A stretch of 17,971 nucleotides of DNA, taken from assembly GCA_031284645.1 (NCBI GenBank), contig JAITXS010000059.1, positions 1 to 17,971 on the forward strand. The letters are read 5' to 3'. The position numbers were made by a program, and so were the translations under genes. Position 1 is the stretch's first letter, and each line of letters starts with the position of its first letter. The notes below the pieces were generated by a model. That model saw only the letters and a program-made list of their open reading frames with translations, had not been told where the DNA came from and did not search any database. Source of the stretch: Spirochaetaceae bacterium. Its GTDB lineage: Bacteria > Spirochaetota > Spirochaetia > Treponematales > Breznakiellaceae. Shown one piece after another: positions 1 through 7,165 of the stretch.

Positions 1-306
1 ATAAAATATCTGCCCAACGGTTATGTGATAGGTGAAAATACCGCAGGAATGACCAGCTCTCCGCAAGACGACAAGAACCGTAACGGAGGTTCTTTTAAAA
101 GCGGGCCGTTCTATACTGACGTGACTACCGCCAGCACGGTTACCAAATGCTGGGACGGAAAGATTTATGAAGACATCGGCGTGCCGCCTGATGCGGTTAT
201 TTCAGGGGGTTTGGATGATCTCTTCGCAGCCCCTGCTAACGCGCGGGATAATCGCCTTGAACGGGCAATTCGGCAAATGGATCGCAAGAGGGAAAACTTT
301 AATTAG
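1..306 (+). CDS. S41 family peptidase, C-terminal part (gene starts left of window)
   Basis: The reading frame is open from base 1 to the TAG at 304-306, giving 101 residues of the C-terminal end. The segment VIGENTAG, followed by a Gly/Ser-rich stretch ending GSFKSGPFYTDVT, then WDGKIYEDIGVPPDAVI and a final LERAI helix, matches the end of tail-specific (S41) serine peptidases. In that family the GE-x-T-x-G strand follows the catalytic Ser/Lys region and the IGVxPD stretch closes the protease core. The catalytic Ser and any PDZ domain or signal peptide lie outside the window. The family acts outside the cytoplasmic membrane on protein tails; the substrate here is unknown. The gene converges on lnt, and a repeat element begins right at its stop codon. 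The family call is fairly safe; the subfamily is not determined. Confidence 0.72.
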   Translation: MKYLPNGYVIGENTAGMTSSPQDDKNRNGGSFKSGPFYTDVTTASTVTKCWDGKIYEDIGVPPDAVISGGLDDLFAAPANARDNRLERAIRQMDRKRENFN

Positions 307-500
307 GTCAAGGGTAATTGGGTAGAGGGTATGAGAGTTATCAGAACTTCACCCTTCTATCCCGAAGCCGGAGGAAAGGAGAGTTGGGTACGGTACAGGA
401 TTTCTGACAAGAACTATACCCAATACCCTTTACCCTACCCTACTCCCCTTTATTAGGGGTTTTCTTGTCAGTACCCTGATACCCTTGACCCCTAATCCGC
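302..500. repeat. G-rich/C-rich snap-back repeat, left copy
   Basis: This gap between two convergent genes, running into the 3' end of lnt, is built from GGGTA-type runs followed by ACCC-type runs. Landmarks in order are GGGTA (327-331), CCCGAAGC (361-368), TTGGGTA (384-390), GGATTTCTG (398-406) and CCC tracts at 419-421, 426-428, 433-435, 438-440 and 445-448. The 10-mer CTGACAAGAA (404-413) is matched by its exact complement TTCTTGTCAG (462-471), with a smaller hairpin CCCCT/AGGGG inside. The same landmarks recur in the same order and at nearly the same spacing at 17585-17669. The five C tracts make a G-quadruplex-type motif on the minus strand, over the lnt stop codon. The hairpins could also terminate one or both convergent transcripts. 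Confidence 0.7.
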
Positions 501-2148
501 ATATCAGCATTACAAGCCCCGATATCAGAAAAATACGGGGTAAAAAATCACCGTGTATAGTATAAAAACTCTCTGTATCGTTTAGAGGAAGAGCTACCGT
601 AAGGCTCGTTTCGGTAAAAGGCTCGGCCATAGCAAGGATTCTGCCGTTCGGGTCAATACCGCAGCTTTGGCCCGAAGTCGTGGAACGAAGCACCGAACGG
701 CGATTTTCCACCGCACGGAAAACGGACATGGCAAGATGCTGCATCTGTGCGCTTAAGCTGTGTGCCCATGCATCGTTCGACATATTTACAAGACATTCCG
801 CCCCGTTTCGCGTAAAATCCCGTGAAATATCACCAAAACCATCCTCAAAACAGATAGGCGTTGAAAAAGAGAAACCCTGTGTCGAAAAAACCGTTGGTGT
901 AGTACCTTTACTCCAAAAATGCACATCGGCCTTTACCAAGGCATCGTAAATAAAGGGCAGCTCCTTTTCGTAAGGAAAATATTCGCTAAAAGGAACCAAA
1001 TGCTGCTTGTGATATATCCCCGCCATTTCGCCCCGTTCGAACAGAATCGCGGCATTGTAGTCAATGAGGGAAGACTCTCCGATTGTCTCAATCCATTGCC
1101 CGTCATCATTACCGATCACAAAAGGAGTGTCCTGTTCCTTAAAAAAATCCAGAAGCTCGCGGACAAGATTATAAGTTTCCGCATCTTTTTTGTAGTAAAG
1201 GTTCCAGGCAATCATCGGAACAAAAGCCGTTTCCGGCCACACGACAAGTTCAGGCTTGGGCCTCTGCGCCAAAGCCTCCTCGCTCAATCTTTTAAGAATA
1301 TAAAAATTCTCCTGATATTGTTCTATACCCCCAATCCAGGGATCAACATTGTGCTGCACCAGCGCAATATTGACCATCCTTTTATCCGTATACTCCGCGC
1401 GCGAAACAAAGCCGTAGCCAAGAGATGCGGCAAGAGCTGCAAGCCATATTATCAAAGGACATAAGGGACGCAGAACCATGAGGGGGGAAGCCTCCCCCCC
1501 CGCTTTGAAGCAAAGCTTCTCCGCTGCCCCCCTCTGCGGGGGTTCCCCCCGCAAGACCCCCGCGGCCGCTTTCCTGTTCCCCAGGAGGAAAGCCAAAAAC
1601 ACCGACGGGAATACCACCAGAGCCGAAACTCCCCATACGCCGAAAATATCAGCTATCTGTATCACCGGTATTATGTTCCATTGGGAATACCCACTTATAC
1701 CGTAGGAATAGCCTAAAAAGCCCAAAGTCCGTATGTATTCAAAACAGATCCACAAAATCCACTGAACAATGTAGTAAGATCGGGGAAACAGCGTTATGGT
1801 AAAGCGCAGGAGAGAAAATAAAACAGCATAGTAGCAAAGATAGAGAGCATTAAGCAGAAGGCCGGCCAGCGGGTCAAAAGCACTGAGCCAGTAATTAAAG
1901 AGACTGTAGGACGAAAATCCGTAAAGTGCCCCGAAGAAAACACACTCTCCGGCTTTGGTACGGCGGATGACGATAAAAACAGGAATATAAACCACCCATC
2001 CAAGAGCGGCAAGTCCGTTTTTAAATAAAGGATTGGGAAATGAGAGGGCAAAAAGTACCGCCCCCAGTAAAATAAGACCAAGATTGATCAAAAAAGATAC
2101 GGGAAAAGGAAGCCCTGATTTTGTCCGGGCCTTGTTTTTTAATTTCAA
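430..2148 (-). CDS. lnt: Apolipoprotein N-acyltransferase with in-frame palindromic insert
   Basis: Lnt transfers an acyl chain from a phospholipid to the N-terminal Cys of diacylated lipoproteins at the outer face of the inner membrane. The N-terminal part has several hydrophobic segments, followed by a nitrilase-type domain and a last membrane segment. The nitrilase triad is intact: Glu306 in WPETAF, Lys381 in YHKQHLVPFSEY and Cys433 in PICFED. The TTG at 2148 is chosen because AAGGAAG lies just upstream and because the first membrane segment follows about 16 residues later; ATG 2196 and TTG 2250 are in-frame alternatives with poorer sites. Length is 572 residues, against about 510 in E. 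coli. Part of the excess is a GC-rich stretch (residues about 192-223) between membrane helices and the catalytic domain, encoded by a palindromic repeat. The last 20 residues (from about GVKGIRVL) are encoded by the neighbouring repeat and look non-native. Confidence 0.9.
   Translation of the reverse strand: MKLKNKARTKSGLPFPVSFLINLGLILLGAVLFALSFPNPLFKNGLAALGWVVYIPVFIVIRRTKAGECVFFGALYGFSSYSLFNYWLSAFDPLAGLLLNALYLCYYAVLFSLLRFTITLFPRSYYIVQWILWICFEYIRTLGFLGYSYGISGYSQWNIIPVIQIADIFGVWGVSALVVFPSVFLAFLLGNRKAAAGVLRGEPPQRGAAEKLCFKAGGEASPLMVLRPLCPLIIWLAALAASLGYGFVSRAEYTDKRMVNIALVQHNVDPWIGGIEQYQENFYILKRLSEEALAQRPKPELVVWPETAFVPMIAWNLYYKKDAETYNLVRELLDFFKEQDTPFVIGNDDGQWIETIGESSLIDYNAAILFERGEMAGIYHKQHLVPFSEYFPYEKELPFIYDALVKADVHFWSKGTTPTVFSTQGFSFSTPICFEDGFGDISRDFTRNGAECLVNMSNDAWAHSLSAQMQHLAMSVFRAVENRRSVLRSTTSGQSCGIDPNGRILAMAEPFTETSLTVALPLNDTESFYTIHGDFLPRIFLISGLVMLICGLGVKGIRVLTRKPLIKGSRVG
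1481..1566. repeat. GC-rich palindromic element inside lnt
   Basis: An 85-bp block made of consecutive inverted repeats: GGGGGGAAG/CCTCCCCCC, GCTTTG/CAAAGC around a short centre, and CCCCC-TCTGC-GGGGG next to CCCCCCGC. It keeps the lnt frame open and codes for a Gly/Pro/Arg-rich peptide of about 30 residues. It also contains a C8 run (1494-1501). Read on the minus strand it shares GGAA-CCCCGCA-AGGGG-AGCG and a later G-run/GCTT/CCCC order with the block at 13375-13420. It behaves like protein-coding palindromic elements known from Rickettsia (RPE), but I recognise no named family. Confidence 0.65.
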
Positions 2149-2310
2149 ATTACTTCCTTGTTTGATCTTGGCGTTTTTAATACAAAGCGTCAACATCAGC
2201 CGCCCTGAATAATGCGGCTTATGTACCTGTGCCCTCCGGATCAGGCGCAATCATGCAATCGACTATTGCGAAGACTTAACAATTCCCACGATTTTTGGTA
2301 TAAAAGTAAT
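2149..2310. promoter_or_regulatory. Divergent promoter region between lnt and the glycosyltransferase
   Basis: This 162-bp gap must serve both directions. On the plus strand, TTAACA (2276-2281) and TATAAA (2299-2304) are separated by 17 nt, a good sigma-70 match. The expected start of transcription coincides with the ATG at 2311, leaving no room for a ribosome-binding site. On the minus strand a TTGACG about 45 nt before the lnt TTG is a possible -35 element, but its -10 partner (CAAGAT, 17 nt on) is poor. Confidence 0.5.
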
Positions 2311-3474
2311 ATGCAAGAAGCAAAAATTAAAAACCGGGAGCATGATGATGCCTCCTTAGGATTTCTTGCATCTCCTCGTCTTTTAGTTGCTATCCCCACC
2401 TACAATGAAGCGGAAAATATAGAACTATTTGTCAAAACGGTTTTTGAATATATTCCCGCCAATGCAGAAATACTCGTTATTGATGATAACTCACCTGATG
2501 GGACGGCACAGCTCGTTGAAAAACTAATCCTGAATTACCAAGAGCGCTTGCATATAATAAAAAGGCCGGGTAAGCAGGGCGGTGCAAGCGCATTTCTTGA
2601 ATCATTTTCATGGGGCCTCGAACACGGGTTTGATGGTATTCTGGCAATGGATGCCGATTTTTCACATGATCCCCAATTCATTCCGCATTTTTTAGACGCA
2701 CGCAAAAACTATGATTTTGTCATTGGTTCACGTCTTGTTTCAGGCGGGCGTATTGAAAACCGCTCCTTCATGCGGGACTTACTTTCAAAAAGCGCGTCCC
2801 TGTATTGCCGCATTTTGCTGGGGTGCGGTATTAGAGACTGGACGGGCGGATATAATTTCTGGTCAAAGAAAGCGCTTGAAAAAATCAATATAGCATCTAT
2901 TGTTACGCGCGGCTATTCGTTTCAACTTGAAATGAAGTATAAAGCCGTGTCGCGCGGGTGCAGTGCTGTGGAAATTCCTATCGTGTTTCCTGAACGCAAA
3001 CACGGCGTGTCCAAAATGCCGCCGTCATTTTTGCTCAAAGCGCTTGCCGATGTATGGCGAATACGGTTTATATGTGTGAACGAATCAATACAACAGTTTA
3101 TTAAATTCGCCGTTACCGGCGGACTGGGAACAATCACCAACTTAGCTATTTTTTTCCTGTGCGTTGACAAATTAGCTGCTCCGGAAATTCCCGTGAGCAT
3201 TGGCTGTTTTCTAATCGCAGGAACCCAAAACTACATTATTAATCACAAATGGTCGTTTGCCCGAAACACGGAAAAAACGCCGTTGTCGGTAAAGAAATGG
3301 GGTGCTTTTTTATGTGCTTCCCTTTTGGGGCTCGCCGTAAACATAGTGGTCATGCAAAGCATTATTCACCATGTCATACTACCCTATAAATTCATCGCTC
3401 AAGCCTGTGGTATCGTCTGCGGCATGATGCTCAATTTTATCATATCGAAATTGTTCGTTTTCAGGAGAAAATAA
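2311..3474 (+). CDS. Polyprenyl-phosphate glycosyltransferase (GT2, Dpm1-like) fused to GtrA domain
   Basis: Residues 22-245 form a family-2 glycosyltransferase of the dolichyl-phosphate mannose/glucose synthase type: the nucleotide-binding start VAIPTYNEAENI (26-37), VIDDNSPDGT (56-65), and the metal-binding DAD in MDADFSHDP (113-121). Residues 262-385 are a GtrA-type domain with four hydrophobic segments. The protein should load a sugar from a nucleotide donor onto a polyprenyl phosphate; GtrA domains are thought to help move the lipid-linked sugar across the membrane. The gene lies directly upstream of a GT-C membrane transferase that could use this product. ATG 2311 is preferred because a promoter ends six bases before it; the frame is open to 2212, but the added residues look nothing like the family. 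The sugar is not predictable. Length of 387 residues fits fused Dpm1-GtrA proteins. Confidence 0.88.
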   Translation: MQEAKIKNREHDDASLGFLASPRLLVAIPTYNEAENIELFVKTVFEYIPANAEILVIDDNSPDGTAQLVEKLILNYQERLHIIKRPGKQGGASAFLESFSWGLEHGFDGILAMDADFSHDPQFIPHFLDARKNYDFVIGSRLVSGGRIENRSFMRDLLSKSASLYCRILLGCGIRDWTGGYNFWSKKALEKINIASIVTRGYSFQLEMKYKAVSRGCSAVEIPIVFPERKHGVSKMPPSFLLKALADVWRIRFICVNESIQQFIKFAVTGGLGTITNLAIFFLCVDKLAAPEIPVSIGCFLIAGTQNYIINHKWSFARNTEKTPLSVKKWGAFLCASLLGLAVNIVVMQSIIHHVILPYKFIAQACGIVCGMMLNFIISKLFVFRRK

Positions 3475-3475
3475 A

Positions 3476-4963
3476 ATTAAGAATAAACAAAATACAACGG
3501 ACAATAGTATCTATTTCGTGCTTTTTCTTATCGCTTTCGTATTTGTTTATTTTTCAACATACAACCCGCTGAATTTCAGGAGTATGCATGTTGATTCATC
3601 AGTCTATATTACCATTACGCAAGGAATCAGCAGGGGATATCTGCCTTACCATGATTTTGTTGATAATAAAGGCCCGCTCATGTACCTTTTGGGGCTTCCC
3701 GGATTTATGCTCGGCGGTTTTACCGGCACATGGATAACCGAACTTATCCTGATGTGTATCGCGGTTTTTTTCGCCTATAAAATCGCGTTATTTTTTGCGG
3801 ATAAATACAAAGCGCTGCCTGCCGTTGCGTGTACTTTTGCCGCGGCTCGTGCGTTTTTTACCGTTTCCGCCGGAACCGAAGAGTATTCTCTGCCATTTTT
3901 GATGATTGCGTTGTATATTTTTACAAAGTACTATTTTTCACCAAAACGGGATATCAGTATACCCTCTCTCATTGTTTTAGGTATATGCTTTGCGTCTGCT
4001 GTGTTAATCAGGCTTAATATGTTTCCCCTTTGGGCGGGTTTTTGCGCGATCATTTTTCTTGAATTGATACTCAAGCGCCGCATTGCCTCTCTGGGGAAAT
4101 ATGTACTTGGCTTTTGTGCGGGGATACTCGTTGTTTTATTGCCTGCTTTTTTGTATTTGAACTTGAATGGCATCACGGAAGATTTCTTGCATCAGGTTGT
4201 ATTTGGCGGCGCTTCGCGGGGATTCGGCGGGGCGAGTATCAAACAAACGATGAAAATTTTTTATGTTGTCCTTAACCGTGCTTATTCCTTTGTGCCGCTT
4301 TTTTGGGGCCTGTTTTCAATGATTAAAAACTGTAAACAAAAGGATTTTCTGTTCTGTACCGGATATACTTTTTCGTATATTCTTGCGGTGTTATTTCTTT
4401 CGTTTTCAGACGGAGGCGATCACTATAACTTGACGCTTATTCCTTTTTTTGTTCCGCCAATCGCTGTTTTTGTGCAATCAATTTATTCCGCTTTTTCCTT
4501 TTTTTCAACGAAGGCCAAGCGGAATTTGGCAATCACTTTATTTCTTTGTGCTGTCTTTTTCCAACAGATTCTGAAGTATTTTGACGACTTTGCGGGAGGA
4601 TTCAGCGATCATTCCGGTGAACAATTGGTACACATCGGAAAAATCATTGATGAAAACACATCTGCCGATGATAAAATTATTTCCCTTGGCATAAATGCTT
4701 GTATTTATCCGTTTACCCAACGCGATGCGGCCTCCAGGTATATTTATCAAGGGTCGGGTGTTGATCACTTGTCGAATGCGCGGCAGGAATTTTTATCCGA
4801 TACATTGAAAAACAAACCGGCAATTATCGCCATATTTGCCGACGACGACAACGGAACTTATGACTATTTGCCCGATTGGTATGCCCCTGTTTTCGAGCTC
4901 ATCGAAAACGAATACCGGCTTTTGTCGGATGAAAACGCCTGTTTTTTATATGTCAGAAATTAA
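3476..4963 (+). CDS. Integral-membrane glycosyltransferase, GT39/ArnT-like (GT-C fold)
   Basis: This is a strongly hydrophobic protein with about ten or more membrane segments. An early extracytoplasmic loop carries HVDSSVYI and the DNKGPLMYLL motif, which resembles the first-loop acidic site and the NK-x-P-L motif of PMT/ArnT-type enzymes that take a sugar from a polyprenyl phosphate. The C-terminal soluble tail is about 120 residues. The upstream Dpm1-GtrA gene would supply the donor, so the two genes probably decorate a lipid, glycan or protein outside the inner membrane. Start is uncertain: GTG 3518 has no ribosome-binding site and would begin inside the first membrane helix. An in-frame ATT at 3476 follows AGGAGA (3463-3468) by 7 nt, right after the upstream TAA, and would add a polar, Lys/Asn-rich 14-residue leader. 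I give the ATT start on that basis. Confidence 0.75.
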   Translation: MKNKQNTTDNSIYFVLFLIAFVFVYFSTYNPLNFRSMHVDSSVYITITQGISRGYLPYHDFVDNKGPLMYLLGLPGFMLGGFTGTWITELILMCIAVFFAYKIALFFADKYKALPAVACTFAAARAFFTVSAGTEEYSLPFLMIALYIFTKYYFSPKRDISIPSLIVLGICFASAVLIRLNMFPLWAGFCAIIFLELILKRRIASLGKYVLGFCAGILVVLLPAFLYLNLNGITEDFLHQVVFGGASRGFGGASIKQTMKIFYVVLNRAYSFVPLFWGLFSMIKNCKQKDFLFCTGYTFSYILAVLFLSFSDGGDHYNLTLIPFFVPPIAVFVQSIYSAFSFFSTKAKRNLAITLFLCAVFFQQILKYFDDFAGGFSDHSGEQLVHIGKIIDENTSADDKIISLGINACIYPFTQRDAASRYIYQGSGVDHLSNARQEFLSDTLKNKPAIIAIFADDDNGTYDYLPDWYAPVFELIENEYRLLSDENACFLYVRN

Positions 4964-5067
4964 GAACTAATGGTAAAATAAGACATAATGAAGCATGGTG
5001 TGGTTTGGAATTTGGCGAATCTTTTTTTCATGCCGGACCTTGAAAATTTGCGGGTTAGATAGCGTGT

Positions 5068-5129
5068 AAGGTGGATTATTGCTTGTGTACACAGCATTTA
5101 GTGGTATAATATAATCAACACTCCACCTT
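5068..5129 (+). promoter_or_regulatory. Promoter of the hsdM-hepT-hsdS unit with palindromes
   Basis: TTGTGT (5083-5088) and a perfect TATAAT (5105-5110) are 16 nt apart. The spacer and -35 overlap the perfect 10-bp palindrome TGTGTACACA (5084-5093). The whole promoter is bracketed by AAGGTGGA (5068-5075) and its exact complement TCCACCTT (5122-5129). Either symmetry could be a binding site for a repressor, as expected for a restriction or toxin-antitoxin operon. The leader to the hsdM ATG is about 80 nt. The rest of the gap from 4964 shows no gene. Confidence 0.55.
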
Positions 5130-5195
5130 CGAGTTTATCCGGCGAGGGTTGACGGGCTTTGTCCGTTCGAAAGGCTTACGGAGCAGATAAGAGAC

Positions 5196-6716
5196 ATGGA
5201 AAAACCAAAGAGAACAGATCAAAACTCCGCTGAAATCGGCTTTGAAAAGCAGATATGGGCCGCTGCCGATAAACTGCGGGGTAGTATCGACGCAAGCGAA
5301 TACAAGCACGTCATACTTGGGCTGATTTTCCTTAAATACCTGTCCGACAAGTTTGATAACCGGTATAGGGAGCTCAAGGAAGCAGGTCATGGTTTTGAGG
5401 AAGACCGGAACGCCTATGACGAAAAGAATGTATTCTATGTTCCAAGCTCCGCCCGCTGGAAGAAGATAGCCGCAAAAGCCCATGCGCCCGAAATCGGAAA
5501 AGTTATTGATGACGCTATGGTTGCTATTGAGAAAGAAAATGCCAAACTTAAAGGCGTGCTGCCGAAAAATGTTGCCCGGCCGGAGCTGGATAAACGCTGC
5601 TTGGGGGAAGTGGTAGACCTCTTTACTAATATCGCGATGACCGTTCAGGGCGATACCAAAGATATTTTAGGCCGAACTTACGAATATTGCCTTGGTCAGT
5701 TTGCCGCCCGGGAAGGAAAACTTGCCGGGGAATTTTATACACCTGCTTGTGTAGTGCGGACATTAGTTGATGTGATAAAACCTTTTGGGGATGTGCGGGT
5801 ATATGACCCCTGCTGCGGTTCCGGCGGTATGTTTGTGCAGTCCGCAAAGTTTGTAGAAAATCATCAGGGGAATATCAACAAACTCTCAATTTTCGGACAG
5901 GATTCTAACCCCACCATCTGGAAGCTCTGCCAAATGAACCTTGCCATACGGGGGATAGAGGCCGACCTTGGGGAAGTGGCGGCGGATATTTTTTTTAATG
6001 ACCAACACCCTTCAAAAAAGATGGATTTTATTCTGTCTAATCCGCCGTTTAATAGTTCTGACTGGGGCGGGGATAAGCTGCAAACCGATGCACGGTGGAA
6101 GTACGGCGTTCCCCCTGCGGGAAACGCAAACTTTGCATGGCTGGAGCACATGATTCATCATTTAAGTCCCAAAGGTCGTATCGGTATGGTGCTGGCAAAC
6201 GGATCCCTTTCCAGCCAATCCGGAAATGAGGGAGAAATCCGCAAGGCCATCATCGAGGATGACCTTCTGGAAGGAATTGTCGCCATGCCGTCGAATCTGT
6301 TTTATTCCACAACCGTTCCGGTGGCCCTCTGGTTTATCAATAAGAAAAAAGCTCAAAGCGGGAAGAGCCTGTTTATAGATGCCCGGAATATGGGAACTAT
6401 GGTGACACGCCGTTTGCGGGAGATGGCAGATACGGATATCGCCAAAATAGCGGATACCTTTGAAAAGTTTGCTAACGGCAAGTTTAAGGCAGAGAAAGGA
6501 TTTTCGGCGGTAGTAAAAACAGCGGAAATAGCCATGCAGGGTTATATTGTTACGCCGGGCCGTTATGTCGGGCTTGCGGAACAAGCGGAGGATGGAGAGT
6601 CGTTTGATGAGAAGATGAAACGACTTACAGCGGAACTTGCGGGGTACTTTGCTGAGAGTCATAAACTGGAAAAGGAGATAAAGAAGCGACTGGGGGCGAT
6701 TGGGTGGAAGGTATAA
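5196..6716 (+). CDS. hsdM: Type I restriction-modification methyltransferase subunit
   Basis: HsdM methylates adenine N6 using S-adenosylmethionine when in complex with HsdS. The 506-residue length is usual for the family. An N-terminal helical domain (residues about 12-150, with WAAADKLRGS and ILGLIFLKYLSDKFD) precedes the catalytic domain. Key motifs are EFYTP (179-183), the AdoMet-binding DPCCGSGGM (204-212) and the catalytic NPPF (282-285). A C-terminal helical tail (about 470-500) is the usual contact with HsdS. ATG 5196 is the natural start, with GGAG about a dozen bases before it. Nothing looks damaged. It leads a three-gene unit with a HEPN toxin gene 26 nt downstream and a chimeric hsdS. 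No hsdR is in the window, so it may act as a methylase only or pair with a distant HsdR. Confidence 0.95.
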   Translation: MEKPKRTDQNSAEIGFEKQIWAAADKLRGSIDASEYKHVILGLIFLKYLSDKFDNRYRELKEAGHGFEEDRNAYDEKNVFYVPSSARWKKIAAKAHAPEIGKVIDDAMVAIEKENAKLKGVLPKNVARPELDKRCLGEVVDLFTNIAMTVQGDTKDILGRTYEYCLGQFAAREGKLAGEFYTPACVVRTLVDVIKPFGDVRVYDPCCGSGGMFVQSAKFVENHQGNINKLSIFGQDSNPTIWKLCQMNLAIRGIEADLGEVAADIFFNDQHPSKKMDFILSNPPFNSSDWGGDKLQTDARWKYGVPPAGNANFAWLEHMIHHLSPKGRIGMVLANGSLSSQSGNEGEIRKAIIEDDLLEGIVAMPSNLFYSTTVPVALWFINKKKAQSGKSLFIDARNMGTMVTRRLREMADTDIAKIADTFEKFANGKFKAEKGFSAVVKTAEIAMQGYIVTPGRYVGLAEQAEDGESFDEKMKRLTAELAGYFAESHKLEKEIKKRLGAIGWKV

Positions 6717-6742
6717 AGGCGGGCGGAGGGGAAGGGAAGAAT

Positions 6743-7165
6743 GTGAATAAATTAGATATTACCGGATTAGTAAATGCCGTCTCCTCTCTTGAGCGGAGTG
6801 TAAATGTCGTCATACGCAAGGAACAATCAGAGGAAACCCCTGCTGATGAGCTGGAGACTTTACACGCCGGTGTTATACAGGCATTTGAATTTAGCTATGA
6901 ACTATGCTGGAAATTCATAAAACGCTGGATTGAGATGAATGTCGGGAATGATGTTGTAGACGGTGTGCCCCGGCGAGAATTATTCAGGCAGGGGGCAGAA
7001 AACAAACTTATTAGCGATGTGGATAAATGGATGGAATTTCATGGGGCAAGAAACCGCACATCCCACACCTACGGCGAAAATACCGCTGCCGAGGTATATC
7101 AATATTCGGTAGAATTCCTACCCTATGCTAAAGCATTGTTGCTCTGTTTAGAGAAAAAAATATGA
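6743..7165 (+). CDS. HepT-like HEPN toxin (HI0074-type)
   Basis: A 140-residue helical protein of the HEPN / HI0074 superfamily. Residues 103-110 read RNRTSHTY, an exact R-x4-H-x-Y motif, the signature of HepT RNase toxins, in which the Tyr is the residue AMPylated by the cognate MntA. ELCWKFIKRW and the LPYAKALLLCLEK helix are also typical. GTG 6743 is chosen because a purine-rich site (GGAGGGGAAGGG) lies just before it; GTG 6704 would overlap hsdM and add a Gly-rich tail foreign to the family. The TGA stop overlaps the next ATG (ATGA at 7162-7165), so toxin and antitoxin translation is probably coupled. Known role of the family: tRNA or mRNA cleavage held in check by a nucleotidyltransferase partner. 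That it works this way here is inferred from both intact motifs. Confidence 0.85.
   Translation: MNKLDITGLVNAVSSLERSVNVVIRKEQSEETPADELETLHAGVIQAFEFSYELCWKFIKRWIEMNVGNDVVDGVPRRELFRQGAENKLISDVDKWMEFHGARNRTSHTYGENTAAEVYQYSVEFLPYAKALLLCLEKKI

Noticed and set aside
919..1464. 181-codon open frame on the plus strand antisense to lnt
   Set aside because: It lies wholly over the catalytic part of lnt, whose motifs are intact on the other strand; no start signal or family resemblance.
1481..1566. Palindromic block in lnt as a terminator or IS end
   Set aside because: It is inside an uninterrupted gene with no T run, transposase or visible target duplication.
2212..2310. N-terminal extension of the GT2-GtrA protein
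   Set aside because: Overlaps the divergent promoter region and adds Cys/Arg-rich residues foreign to the family.
6162..6662. 166-codon open frame antisense to hsdM
   Set aside because: Shadow of the hsdM coding frame; low complexity relative to proteins and no ribosome-binding site.
6704..6742. Upstream GTG start for the HEPN gene overlapping hsdM
   Set aside because: Adds a Gly-rich tail encoded by the ribosome-binding region; GTG 6743 has the proper upstream site.
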